From assembly GCA_900155405.1 (NCBI GenBank), contig LT700188.1:186001-250000 (forward strand): 64,000 nucleotides of DNA, in the 5' to 3' direction. Of the stretch, positions 53,544-62,546 are shown piece by piece (position 1 is the first letter of the stretch; the number at the start of each line of letters is the position of its first letter). The notes beneath the pieces are model-generated. The model did not search any database and was not told where the DNA came from. It worked only from the letters and a program-made list of their open reading frames with translations. A program made the translations under genes and the position numbers. The stretch comes from Negativicoccus massiliensis (lineage in GTDB: Bacteria; Bacillota; Negativicutes; Veillonellales; Negativicoccaceae).

Positions 53544-54617
53544 ATGACACGAAGAAAAACAAGACAAATTCATATAGGACAAGTAGCGATCGGTGGGGAC
53601 GCACCTGTATCTATTCAATCGATGTCGACATTCACCCCGACGGACATCACAGCGGCAGTAAAGCAAATCAATGAACTTGCGGATGCCGGTTGTGACATTG
53701 TGCGTTTGGCGGTGCCGAATCGGGCGAGCGCGCTCGCGTTGAAGCAGGTCAAAGCGCAAACCAACGTGCCGTTGGTAGCCGATATTCACTTCGATTACCG
53801 CTTGGCTCTGGATGCCATTGACAGCGGTGTTGACGGTTTGCGGATCAATCCCGGCAATATCGGCAGCATGGAAAATGTGTTGAAAGTGGTCGAGAAAGCC
53901 AAACCGAAACGAATTCCTATTCGTATCGGTATTAACGCGGGCTCATTACCGGAGCATATTTTGAAATCCTACGGTGGCCATCCGACCGCACAGGGAATGG
54001 TAGCTTCTGCGTTGGAACATATTCGGATATTGGAGCAGGCGGATTATCGTGAAATGAAAATTTCGCTGAAATCCACGGATGTTCCCATGATGGTGGAAGC
54101 GTATCGAACGCTTGCTGATCAGTGCGATTATCCGCTCCATTTGGGCGTGACGGAAGCGGGGACGGTGATGCGAGGCAGTATTAAGTCAGCGATGGGGATC
54201 GGTGCTCTTTTACTTAACGGTATCGGCGACACGATTCGTGTGTCATTGACAGCCAATCCCGTAGAAGAAGTAAAGGTTGCGAAAATGATTTTACAGGCAG
54301 CCGGTTATTCTACGTATGGGGCGGTCATGATTTCATGCCCGACCTGCGGGCGTTGTCAAGTCGACTTAATTCCGATGGCAGCGGAAGTCGAAAAACGTCT
54401 GGAAGGTATTAAAACGCCGTTGCGTGTAGCCGTCATGGGGTGCGTCGTCAACGGTCCTGGGGAGGCTCGCGAAGCGGACTTCGGAATTGCCGGCGGCAAC
54501 GGTCAAGGCGTTTTGTTCCGCAAAGGCAAAGTGCTGCGAACTGTTCCTGAGGATGATTTAGTCGACGAACTGATGAATGAAATTGATCAATATCTAGCGG
54601 AGGAGAAAAAGGTATGA
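53544..54617 (+). CDS. ispG: 4-hydroxy-3-methylbut-2-en-1-yl diphosphate synthase (IspG)
   Basis: A 357-aa iron-sulfur enzyme, the step just before IspH in the MEP pathway. The TIM-barrel starts with IGGDAPVSIQSM and has VADIHFDYRLAL near residue 75 and RINPGNIGS near 97. The cluster-binding domain supplies cysteines in SCPTCGRCQVDL near 265 and GCVVNGPGEA near 305, the last with the conserved Glu. It is 14 nt after rseP and overlaps proS by 4 nt. Dxr, IspG and IspH are all encoded in this window. Confidence 0.97.
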   Translation: MTRRKTRQIHIGQVAIGGDAPVSIQSMSTFTPTDITAAVKQINELADAGCDIVRLAVPNRASALALKQVKAQTNVPLVADIHFDYRLALDAIDSGVDGLRINPGNIGSMENVLKVVEKAKPKRIPIRIGINAGSLPEHILKSYGGHPTAQGMVASALEHIRILEQADYREMKISLKSTDVPMMVEAYRTLADQCDYPLHLGVTEAGTVMRGSIKSAMGIGALLLNGIGDTIRVSLTANPVEEVKVAKMILQAAGYSTYGAVMISCPTCGRCQVDLIPMAAEVEKRLEGIKTPLRVAVMGCVVNGPGEAREADFGIAGGNGQGVLFRKGKVLRTVPEDDLVDELMNEIDQYLAEEKKV

Positions 54618-56329
54618 GAGCATCTCAATTATATAGTCCCACGTTACGTGAAATGCCGGCAGACGCGGAGGTAATGAGTCACAAACTGATGTTGCGTGCG
54701 GGGTTTATTCGTAAACTCAGCGCAGGTTTATATACATTTTTGCCGCTGGCTTGGCGCACGTTGCGTAAAATTGAAACGATCGTGCGAGAGGAAATGGACG
54801 CTATCGGTTCGCAGGAAATTATGATGCCGATTATTCAGCCGGCAGAAATTTGGCAGGAATCGGGACGCTGGGGTGCCTACGGTGAAGAGATGTTCCGTCT
54901 CCAAGATCGGCATCAGCGGGAATTTTGCCTTGGACCGACGCATGAAGAGATGATAACCACGCTGGTCAAAATGGATGTTTCTTCGTACAAACAATTACCG
55001 CTTACTTTGTATCAAATTCAAAATAAATATCGCGATGAAGTTCGGCCTCGTTTCGGATTAATGCGAAGCCGCGAATTTATTATGAAAGACGGCTATTCGT
55101 TTGATGCTGACCCGGCAAGCATGAAAGTCAGCTATCAAAAGATGTATGATGCGTATAGTCGCATTTTTACGCGTTGCGGATTGGATTTCCGACCGGTAGA
55201 GGCGGACTCAGGGGCCATCGGCGGCAGCGGCTCACATGAATTTATGGCTTTTGCCAAGTCCGGCGAAGCGGCTGTTGTACGTTGTCATGATTGTGATTAT
55301 GCGGCAAATATCGAAGTCGCATGTCCGCAAACACCGGATATTGAAAGTGAAGCAGCCGGCGTAGAGCTCGAAAAAGTGGCGACACCCAATCAAAAAACAA
55401 TCGAGGCATTGTGTCAATTTTTACAAATTGATGCTGCACAAACGATTAAAGTCGTTATGTACCAGGCAGAAAAGAAATTGGTCATGGCCGTTGTTCCGGG
55501 CGCGGCAGAAGTCAATGATGTGCGCGTGGCGGGATTAGTCGGCGCTATCGAATTGCCGCTTGCTGGTGATGAAGAGTTACAGAGCCATGGTCTTGTCCCG
55601 GGGTACCTGAGCCCGATCGGCTTGACGCCGTCGGATGATTTGGAAATCATTGTAGATCCGAAAGTTATGCAAATGACGGATGCTGTCAGCGGCGCCAACG
55701 AAGCGGACACGCATTTCCGACATGTCATTCCGCAAAGGGATTTTCCCGATGTGCGCGTGGAAACGATTCGTCTGATTACAGATAAAGATGTGTGCCCGAA
55801 ATGCGGCGGTCATATTACTATTGACCGTGGTATTGAGGTCGGTCAGGTATTTCAATTGGGCACAAAGTACAGCGAGTCGCTGGGAGCTATGTTCCTGGAT
55901 CAAAACGGCAAGTCGCACCCCTTTTATATGGGCTGTTACGGTATTGGTGTATCGCGTACGATGGCGGCGACAATTGAGCAAAGCTATGATGATGATGGAA
56001 TTATTTGGCCGGTTGCGATTGCGCCGTATCAAGTGGTCGTCGTAGCAGCCAACAGCAAAAATGAAGAACAGCAACAGGCGGCGGAACAATTATATAATGA
56101 GTTGACTCAGGCGGGCATCGAAACGGTCTTTGATGATCGTAAAGAGCGCGCCGGTATCAAATTCAAAGATGCCGACTTGATCGGTTATCCTGTTCGTGTG
56201 ACCGTCGGTAAAACATTCATTGAAGACGGCGAAGTAGAAATCAAGGTTCGTCGGAGTGGTGAAGTCACGAAAGTGAAGTCTGACAAAGCTTTGTCAACAG
56301 TGCAAGACTTGTTAGCATCACTGGCATAA
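54614..56329 (+). CDS. proS: Prolyl-tRNA synthetase, bacterial long form
   Basis: A 571-aa class II synthetase for tRNA-Pro. Motif 1 lies in AGLYTFLPLAWRTLRKIE, motif 2 in YRDEVRPRFGLMRSREFIMKDGYSF (split here as RPRFGLMRSREF and MKDGYSFD), and motif 3 in GCYGIGVSRTMAA near residue 440. The editing insertion domain, which clears Ala-tRNA-Pro, spans about 225-395. A C-terminal anticodon-binding domain ends the protein. Its ATG overlaps the ispG stop. A very strong palindromic terminator closes the rpsB-to-proS run. Confidence 0.97.
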   Translation: MRASQLYSPTLREMPADAEVMSHKLMLRAGFIRKLSAGLYTFLPLAWRTLRKIETIVREEMDAIGSQEIMMPIIQPAEIWQESGRWGAYGEEMFRLQDRHQREFCLGPTHEEMITTLVKMDVSSYKQLPLTLYQIQNKYRDEVRPRFGLMRSREFIMKDGYSFDADPASMKVSYQKMYDAYSRIFTRCGLDFRPVEADSGAIGGSGSHEFMAFAKSGEAAVVRCHDCDYAANIEVACPQTPDIESEAAGVELEKVATPNQKTIEALCQFLQIDAAQTIKVVMYQAEKKLVMAVVPGAAEVNDVRVAGLVGAIELPLAGDEELQSHGLVPGYLSPIGLTPSDDLEIIVDPKVMQMTDAVSGANEADTHFRHVIPQRDFPDVRVETIRLITDKDVCPKCGGHITIDRGIEVGQVFQLGTKYSESLGAMFLDQNGKSHPFYMGCYGIGVSRTMAATIEQSYDDDGIIWPVAIAPYQVVVVAANSKNEEQQQAAEQLYNELTQAGIETVFDDRKERAGIKFKDADLIGYPVRVTVGKTFIEDGEVEIKVRRSGEVTKVKSDKALSTVQDLLASLA

Positions 56330-56335
56330 AGGCAC

Positions 56336-56373
56336 AAATAAAAAAGAGTCGATGCATCGACTCTTTTTTATTT
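56336..56373 (+). terminator. Terminator after proS
   Basis: A perfect 38-nt inverted repeat (19 bp per arm, centred on ATGCAT), with A-rich left and T-rich right ends. It could work in both directions. Confidence 0.93.
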
Positions 56374-56402
56374 GTAGCACTGACGGCTGCGTCAAAGGCC
56401 TA

Positions 56403-56411
56403 TGTTATAAT
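56403..56411 (+). promoter_or_regulatory. Extended -10 promoter of the U32-mutS2 run
   Basis: TGTTATAAT is a perfect -10 with a TGn extension, 22 nt before the U32 peptidase start. No -35 box is evident. Confidence 0.6.
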
Positions 56412-56433
56412 AAAGACTTGAAGAGGTGAAACA

Positions 56434-58815
56434 ATGGAATTATTAGCGCCAGCAGGGTCGCTGGCACATTTAAAAACGGCGGTGGCTGCCGGCGCTGATG
56501 CAGTATACCTCGGCGGGAAAGCATTCAGCGCACGTCAAAGTGCAGCAAATTTTGATCACGAGGAACTGCGAGAAGCGGTGACGTTGTGCCACTTACATGA
56601 TGTGGCCGTTTATGTCACCGTTAATATATTGGTGGCGGATGCGGAAACGGATCCTTTTAAACATTTTATCCGTGAGCTTGCGGAGCTTTCTGTGGACGCC
56701 GTTATCGTACAGGATATCGGTGTTGCCCAAATTATTCGTCGCGAAGCGCCGCTGCTTGCTATTCACGGCAGCACGCAAATGTCGGTAAGTGATCTTGCCG
56801 GTGTGGAATTTTTAGCGAAGGAAGGGTTTACGCGGGTAGTTTTAGCGCGCGAGCTTTCCCTGGCGGAAATTCAAGAGATTGCCGAGCAGGCATCGATTGA
56901 GATTGAAATATTCATTCATGGTGCGCTATGTGTATCGTACTCCGGTCAATGTCTGATGAGCAGTTTTATCGGTGGCCGCAGCGGTAATCGCGGTGCATGT
57001 GCGCAGCCTTGCCGGATGCCGTATGACTTGGTGGATGCGTCCGGCGAACGTAAGAATCCTGCGGCGGAACAATATGTATTAAGTCCCAAGGATATGATTT
57101 CAACGGATGTTATTGCAGAACTTGCGCAAACTAAAGTGGCCTCGCTCAAAATCGAAGGACGAATGAAGCAAATTCCCTACGTGTATACTACGGTGAAAAC
57201 ATATCGGCAGCTGATTGACGGCGAAATTAATGCGCAGGCAGCGCAAACAATGTTGGCTAAAAGCTTTAATCGTGGTTTTACAAAAGCGTATTGGTATGAT
57301 TGCGTCGGTCGTGATTATTTAACACGTTTTGCACCGAACTACCATGGTGAGCAGATCGGCATTCTTACAAAAATTGATAAAAAAAAGGAATTGGCGGTGT
57401 TTGCGATGTCGCATATTCCGGCAACCGCAAACGGCGTCTATAAATATATCGCTAAAGACGGAGGATTATGTTACGTCGATTGTAAAGATGTAACGTATCA
57501 ATCCGCGAAAAAAGAATTGTACTTCCACTATGCCGAATTTCCAAAGGAAGACACAAAACTTTATTGGCAATCTTCCGAGCAGCCGGCAAATGTTACAGCG
57601 GATATCGTCGCCATTCCTACCTATTGGGATGTGCATGCCGTTGTCGGTGAACCGTTGCGGGTGAAGGTTCGTACAGAAGAAGGTATTGCAGTTGAAATTG
57701 TAAGTGATTTCAACGTACCGACGGCACGCACACAGCCGACAGATCTGAATCTTGTAAAAACGCAACTTTCCCGTTTGGGTAACACCGCTTTTATACTGGA
57801 GGGTGTGACTTTAACGGAAGGTCATTTTATGCTGCCTAAAAGTGTTTTGAATCATGTGCGTACGCAAGCACAGACGGCATTAACAGAAGCCATTTTACAA
57901 ACCTATAAAAAACGTCATTTTCAGGCGGTACCGACGGTTTACGACAGAGTAAAACCGCATGTGCTACCATCGCTCAAAAGTGTAGTAGTACGAGCACGAA
58001 CGCTTGCACAGGTAGAAACGGCATTGGCAGAAAAAACCAACGAAATTATTTTTGGCGGCGATATATTTACCGGCGAAACGTATACGGCACAAGATTATGC
58101 TCAAGTGGTAATGCGTTCGCGGCAACATCATGCTCGCGTAGGCCTGGCTATGCCGCGTCTGACGCGACAAAAAGAAGCCGCTGAAGTTGACCGTATGCTT
58201 CAAGATATGGTTGCCGCACAACCGGATTTTATTTTGATTCACGCGTACAGTGATGCGCAACGGTTGGCAGAGTTCGCGCCGCAGATACCTTTTTATGTAG
58301 CACCGACTCTGAATGTGTTTAATCAGGAATCGTTGCGCTTTTGGCAGAACCACGGTACGAGCGCCATCTTTCTTTCACAGGAACTTACACTGGCGCAAAT
58401 TCGTGGAATCCTACGCCAATACGACGGCTCATTGGGGGTATACGCCTGCGGTTGTACAGAACTAATGGTGACCGAAAATAATTTATATAGCGCCTATGGA
58501 GACGTAAATAGTACAGATCATGGAATACGGGATTGGTCGCTGCGGGATCGATTGGGGAAAGAATTCCCTTTGCAGACGGATCAGTTCGGGCGCATGCATA
58601 TTTTTAATTCAGTACCTACAGATATGGCGCCGGCGCTCGCCCGTCTCTCGCAATACGGTGTACACAAAGTGGTTATAGATGCGGCATTGCTTTCACAAAA
58701 TGAGTTGACGCAAGCGGTCAAAATTTACACGGCGCTATGGTTACAAGGTGCCGAGTTTACGAATGAAGTGTTTTCGCAGGCAACGCGCGGGCATTTGCAA
58801 CGAGGGATTATGTAA
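56434..58815 (+). CDS. Peptidase U32 family protein (RlhA/TrhP-like)
   Basis: A 793-aa protein. The N-terminal U32 domain begins LLAPAGSLAHLKTAVAAGADAVYLGG, and the family signature EIFIHGALCVSYSGQCLMSS lies near residue 165, with the cysteine set continuing in RGACAQPC. A DUF3656-like C-terminal half runs from about 330. Although named peptidases, several family members act in RNA modification: RlhA hydroxylates a cytidine of 23S rRNA, and TrhP hydroxylates tRNA uridine. Length and the C-terminal extension fit the RlhA group better than the short TrhP form. The ATG follows AGAGGTGAAAC. It overlaps mutS2 by 1 nt. Confidence 0.88.
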   Translation: MELLAPAGSLAHLKTAVAAGADAVYLGGKAFSARQSAANFDHEELREAVTLCHLHDVAVYVTVNILVADAETDPFKHFIRELAELSVDAVIVQDIGVAQIIRREAPLLAIHGSTQMSVSDLAGVEFLAKEGFTRVVLARELSLAEIQEIAEQASIEIEIFIHGALCVSYSGQCLMSSFIGGRSGNRGACAQPCRMPYDLVDASGERKNPAAEQYVLSPKDMISTDVIAELAQTKVASLKIEGRMKQIPYVYTTVKTYRQLIDGEINAQAAQTMLAKSFNRGFTKAYWYDCVGRDYLTRFAPNYHGEQIGILTKIDKKKELAVFAMSHIPATANGVYKYIAKDGGLCYVDCKDVTYQSAKKELYFHYAEFPKEDTKLYWQSSEQPANVTADIVAIPTYWDVHAVVGEPLRVKVRTEEGIAVEIVSDFNVPTARTQPTDLNLVKTQLSRLGNTAFILEGVTLTEGHFMLPKSVLNHVRTQAQTALTEAILQTYKKRHFQAVPTVYDRVKPHVLPSLKSVVVRARTLAQVETALAEKTNEIIFGGDIFTGETYTAQDYAQVVMRSRQHHARVGLAMPRLTRQKEAAEVDRMLQDMVAAQPDFILIHAYSDAQRLAEFAPQIPFYVAPTLNVFNQESLRFWQNHGTSAIFLSQELTLAQIRGILRQYDGSLGVYACGCTELMVTENNLYSAYGDVNSTDHGIRDWSLRDRLGKEFPLQTDQFGRMHIFNSVPTDMAPALARLSQYGVHKVVIDAALLSQNELTQAVKIYTALWLQGAEFTNEVFSQATRGHLQRGIM

Positions 58816-61166
58816 TGGAACGCAAGACATTAGAGGCCTTAGATTATGGAAAAATTCAAGAACGGTTACGAGAACGCTGCACATCGAACGGTGCCAAGGA
58901 ATGGGCGCTGCAATGGTATCCCAGCAGTGATCCGAGAGAGGTGGAACGACGCTTAGCCGAAACGGCGGAGGCGTTACTGCTGATTCAAAATGCACAGGCA
59001 CCGCATTTCGGAGGCTTGCGGACGATTCGGCAGTCACTGGAACGAGCGCAGAAAAAAGGGATTTTAACGGTGGAAGAAGTGCTGGCAATTCGCTCGTCAC
59101 TGGAAGCCTATCAGGAAATTCGCGACCGTTTTATGGAGTCGCAGGAAACACCTCGCTTAACAGCGCTTGCGGCAGAAATTGAGCCGCAGCCGCAACTTTT
59201 AGCACGGCTTGAGACGATGTTTGATGAACGTGGACGGATGCGCGATACCGCAAGTCCTAAACTGAATCAATTGCGCCGTACTCAGGAACGGTTGCAAGAA
59301 CGCGTGAAACATTCACTGGAAGCAATGATCCAGGATCGTACCACTGTTAAATATTTGCAGGAAGCGTTGGTCACACAGCGCAATGAGCGCTATGTTGTAC
59401 CGGTTAAAGCGGAGTATAAATATGCGGTACCGGGGATTGTGCATGATCGTTCCGCAACCGGACAAACGCTTTATATTGAGCCGCTCGTTTCCGTAGAATC
59501 AAATAATGATTTGCAAGAAGCGGCTTTAGCGGAGCATACGGAGATTGTGCGGCTAATGACGGTGCTTTCCGAACAGGTGGCCCAGGTCGCGCAACCGTTG
59601 GTGCATACAGAAAAATGTACCACAGAGTTGGATTTTATTTTGGCACGAGGTTACCTTGCGGCGGAGGATCACGGACGGTCAGCGCAACCTGCCGCCGATG
59701 CTGAAATTATTTTGGAGTCCGTTCGTCATCCGCTTTTACCCCAAGAAAGTGCGGTACCCATCACAGTCAAAATCGGTGAAGGATATTCTATTTTGGTGGT
59801 AACTGGATCGAATACCGGTGGCAAGACGGTTGCCCTAAAGACGGTGGGTCTGGTGGCGGCGATGAATCAAGCGGGACTTTTTATTTCTGTTGCGGGACGG
59901 GCAGTTTTACCTATATTCCAAAATATTTGGGTGGCGATCGGCGACGAACAAAATATGGCGGAAAATCTGTCCACATTTTCCGGACACATGAGTCGTTTGA
60001 TTCAAATCATGAAAGATGCAGGCAGTAACGATCTGGTGTTGCTGGATGAGTTGGGATCAGGAACGGATCCTGTGGAAGGTGCGGCGCTTGCGATTGCGAT
60101 TTTGGAGTACTTCCATCGCTTGGGGGCGCTCGCCATGGTAACCACGCATTACAGTGAATTAAAGCAGTACGTTTATACACATCCCGGCATGGAAAATGCA
60201 CATGTTGAATTTGATGATGAGACGCTTACACCCACTTACCATTTGCAGATCGGTATTGCCGGGAACAGTCAGGCGCTCAATATTACAAAACGTCTTGGCA
60301 TGATTCCTGAAGTGCTGGCTCGCGCGCAGGAATTGAAACAAGCTTCCGCGTATTATGAAATGGAAACGGTACTCGAAGAACTGAATCATAAACGCCGCGA
60401 ACTTTCCCGCATGGAGGAAGACTTACAAACGCGGCTTGCGAAAGCGGAAAAATCACATGCCAAATGGAATGAAAGCAACCAGGAGTTGCAGCGTAAAAAG
60501 CAAGCCATTCTGCAGAAAGCACGTGATGATGCGCGGCAATTAAAGCGTGAGCTTAAAGTGAACGCCGAACAAATCATTAAAGATTTGAAACGTAGCGCCA
60601 AAGAGGCAAAAGATAAACAGCAGTCGGTCGTTGATGAAAAACGGCAAGCGATTGATCGTTTGTCGATACCAAACACGAATGAACGAACAAAAATCCCGCT
60701 TCGCAAGATCAAAATTGGACAAGCGGTGTATGTAGATACGTTGGAAAAAGTAGGTACTGTTATTGATATCCAGGGGAAACAGTTTAAAGTTGATTTAGCC
60801 GGTCTGCCGATTACGGTAGCGGGCAGAAATTTATTTTACCCGTTGCCGCAAGAAGCAAAGCCAAAGGAAATAAAAACAAAAGAACGGATTCGCAGCAAAA
60901 CAGTAGCTCCAAAAATGCGTATGGCGGCGCAAAGTATTAATCTGATCGGAGAGACAGTGGCGGATGCCGAACCGCAAGTAGCTGCTTTTTTGGATGCGGC
61001 GATGCTGGCTGGTTTGACTTCGGTGGAAATTATTCATGGGAAAGGTACCGGCGCATTACGCAAAGGGATTCACGCACAATTACGCAAAATTCCTTATGTC
61101 AAATCTTTTTCATTCGCGCCGGCAGTGTCCGGTGGCAGCGGCGTGACAGTGGTGACACTCGGATGA
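58815..61166 (+). CDS. mutS2: MutS2 (Smr-domain MutS paralogue)
   Basis: A 783-aa ABC ATPase of the MutS2 family, linked to collided-ribosome rescue and to suppression of recombination. It lacks the mismatch domain of MutS. Walker A is GSNTGGKT at about 332-339 and Walker B lies in LVLLDELGSGTDP near 410. A long coiled coil (about 510-620) is followed by a KOW-like segment (IKIGQAVYVDTLEKVG). The Smr domain occupies the last 85 residues and has HGKGTGALRKGI, but where most members have LDLRG it has INLIGE. The ATG overlaps the U32 stop. It overlaps the hydrolase gene by 4 nt. Confidence 0.94.
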   Translation: MERKTLEALDYGKIQERLRERCTSNGAKEWALQWYPSSDPREVERRLAETAEALLLIQNAQAPHFGGLRTIRQSLERAQKKGILTVEEVLAIRSSLEAYQEIRDRFMESQETPRLTALAAEIEPQPQLLARLETMFDERGRMRDTASPKLNQLRRTQERLQERVKHSLEAMIQDRTTVKYLQEALVTQRNERYVVPVKAEYKYAVPGIVHDRSATGQTLYIEPLVSVESNNDLQEAALAEHTEIVRLMTVLSEQVAQVAQPLVHTEKCTTELDFILARGYLAAEDHGRSAQPAADAEIILESVRHPLLPQESAVPITVKIGEGYSILVVTGSNTGGKTVALKTVGLVAAMNQAGLFISVAGRAVLPIFQNIWVAIGDEQNMAENLSTFSGHMSRLIQIMKDAGSNDLVLLDELGSGTDPVEGAALAIAILEYFHRLGALAMVTTHYSELKQYVYTHPGMENAHVEFDDETLTPTYHLQIGIAGNSQALNITKRLGMIPEVLARAQELKQASAYYEMETVLEELNHKRRELSRMEEDLQTRLAKAEKSHAKWNESNQELQRKKQAILQKARDDARQLKRELKVNAEQIIKDLKRSAKEAKDKQQSVVDEKRQAIDRLSIPNTNERTKIPLRKIKIGQAVYVDTLEKVGTVIDIQGKQFKVDLAGLPITVAGRNLFYPLPQEAKPKEIKTKERIRSKTVAPKMRMAAQSINLIGETVADAEPQVAAFLDAAMLAGLTSVEIIHGKGTGALRKGIHAQLRKIPYVKSFSFAPAVSGGSGVTVVTLG

Positions 61167-62116
61167 ATAGCGTAGCGGAAAGTTCACGCAGTCGAGCGGT
61201 CAAATGGTTGTTGCGCTTAAGCGGAGTGAAAGCACTGACGGAATGGACCGACGGTGATATCCTGAGTTGGATTATCAAGCGACAGTTGGTGTGGGATGCC
61301 ACCGTACCGCATTGGCTAACACAACGCCACGAAGTAACCGATACGACAAAGGACGGTATTCGTACCGTCCGTATTGCGGCATCAAAAGCAAACAACAAAC
61401 AGTATTTGTACTATGTACATGGCGGAGGCTTTTTAATGGAGATGTATTTCCTGTACTGGCTTTTCGCCGATCGAATCACGTCGTCATTGGGGGCGGAACT
61501 CGCCGTGCCAATTTATCCACTGCTACCGGAAGCAAATATGGAAGTATGCTTTCAGGCGGTTCTTGCCTCCTATCGACGCTGGTATAAAACAATTCCCAAG
61601 GATGCCAAAATCCATATCATAGCGGATTCGTCGGGCTGTTCGTTGGCGTTACGCTTAGCGCAGGAAACTGTCGCAAGCGGCGTACCGGCCCCGGAAAATT
61701 TGATTTTGATCTCGCCTTGGGTGGATATGAATGTATCGGATAAACGCCTCGATATCTATGAACAGGATGATCCGTTTATATCCGTGGAAGCATTACGTGA
61801 ATGTGCCGCGATGGCCGTACCTGATCAAGAATATGATGACCCGCGGTATAGCCCCTTATATGGCAATTTGTCAGGCATCGGACGGCTGAGTGTTTTTACC
61901 GGAACGGCAGATACACTGTATCCGAATGCATTGGCATTGCGAAATCAAGCCACATTGGCGCATGTACCGATCAATTATTACGAACATAACGGGATGTTCC
62001 ATATTTATCCGCACTTTCTCGTGGAAGAAGGGCGACAAGCATTTGCGATGATTAAAAAAATCATTGCGGGCAAAGCGCCCGATCCGCAAGGTCGCGGATT
62101 TACAATTATACGCTAA
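61163..62116 (+). CDS. Alpha/beta hydrolase (hormone-sensitive-lipase-like esterase)
   Basis: A 317-aa predicted esterase or lipase. The oxyanion motif HGGGF starts at H86. The nucleophile elbow is ADSSG with S156, where the family usually has GDSAG. The acid is probably in GTADTLYPN near 250, and the histidine lies in HNGMFHIYPHF near 278. This arrangement matches the alpha/beta-hydrolase fold-3 group. No signal peptide is seen, so it is predicted cytosolic. It overlaps mutS2 by 4 nt and is followed by a small unknown gene 10 nt later. The substrate cannot be inferred. Confidence 0.87.
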   Translation: MNSVAESSRSRAVKWLLRLSGVKALTEWTDGDILSWIIKRQLVWDATVPHWLTQRHEVTDTTKDGIRTVRIAASKANNKQYLYYVHGGGFLMEMYFLYWLFADRITSSLGAELAVPIYPLLPEANMEVCFQAVLASYRRWYKTIPKDAKIHIIADSSGCSLALRLAQETVASGVPAPENLILISPWVDMNVSDKRLDIYEQDDPFISVEALRECAAMAVPDQEYDDPRYSPLYGNLSGIGRLSVFTGTADTLYPNALALRNQATLAHVPINYYEHNGMFHIYPHFLVEEGRQAFAMIKKIIAGKAPDPQGRGFTIIR

Positions 62117-62126
62117 GGAGACAACT

Positions 62127-62465
62127 ATGTTGAACAGTACAGAAAAGATGGTAGATGTAGGCGGCTTCCCGATTCCTGAGGATCAGGCGGAACAGTTTTG
62201 CGAAATGCGCGAAGCAATGGCAAAAGCAGCTACGGAAGTATTAAAAAGTTTTTGCACAAAGGTGGAGCGTAAAAATCTGGACGAAGTGCTGGGGGAAGGC
62301 GTCATCGGTTATTTTGCTGACGGCGACGAGGTACATGTTTCGCTGGACCCCTTTGAAGTGCCGGCCATGCATGTTGCGCATGAGCGCGGTAAGTTGTTGG
62401 AGTACATTCTGGCAGCTAACGGAATTCCCGTCGAATATTATGAACAACATCTTCGCAGAGTGTAA
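62127..62465 (+). CDS. Small protein of unknown function
   Basis: A 112-aa protein I do not recognise. It is acidic overall, with an N-terminal VGGFPIPEDQAEQF segment, a helix-rich middle (MREAMAKAATEVLKSF), a FADGDEVHVSLDPFEVPAMH strand region, and a C-terminal helix. Two cysteines are present, but no metal or catalytic motif is clear. AAGGAG lies 6 nt before the ATG at 62127; the frame extends upstream into the hydrolase gene, but that start has no such site. It ends just before the promoter of the fakBA pair, so it closes the U32-mutS2-hydrolase run. Confidence 0.75.
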   Translation: MLNSTEKMVDVGGFPIPEDQAEQFCEMREAMAKAATEVLKSFCTKVERKNLDEVLGEGVIGYFADGDEVHVSLDPFEVPAMHVAHERGKLLEYILAANGIPVEYYEQHLRRV

Positions 62466-62468
62466 AAG

Positions 62469-62497
62469 TTGTTACGAAATACATAATAATGTACAAT
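62469..62497 (+). promoter_or_regulatory. Promoter of the fakB-fakA pair
   Basis: TTGTTA at 62469-62474, a 17-nt spacer and TACAAT at 62492-62497. A small hairpin, AACGC/GCGTT at about 62507-62523, lies in the 5' leader. Confidence 0.65.
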
Positions 62498-62546
62498 AAT
62501 AAGGAAAACGCCCAAAGAGCGTTACGAGAAAGTGAAGGAGATGCGC

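Noticed and set aside
55577..56089. A 170-codon antisense frame opposite proS
   Set aside because: It is a shadow of the proS reading frame; no ribosome site or family resemblance.
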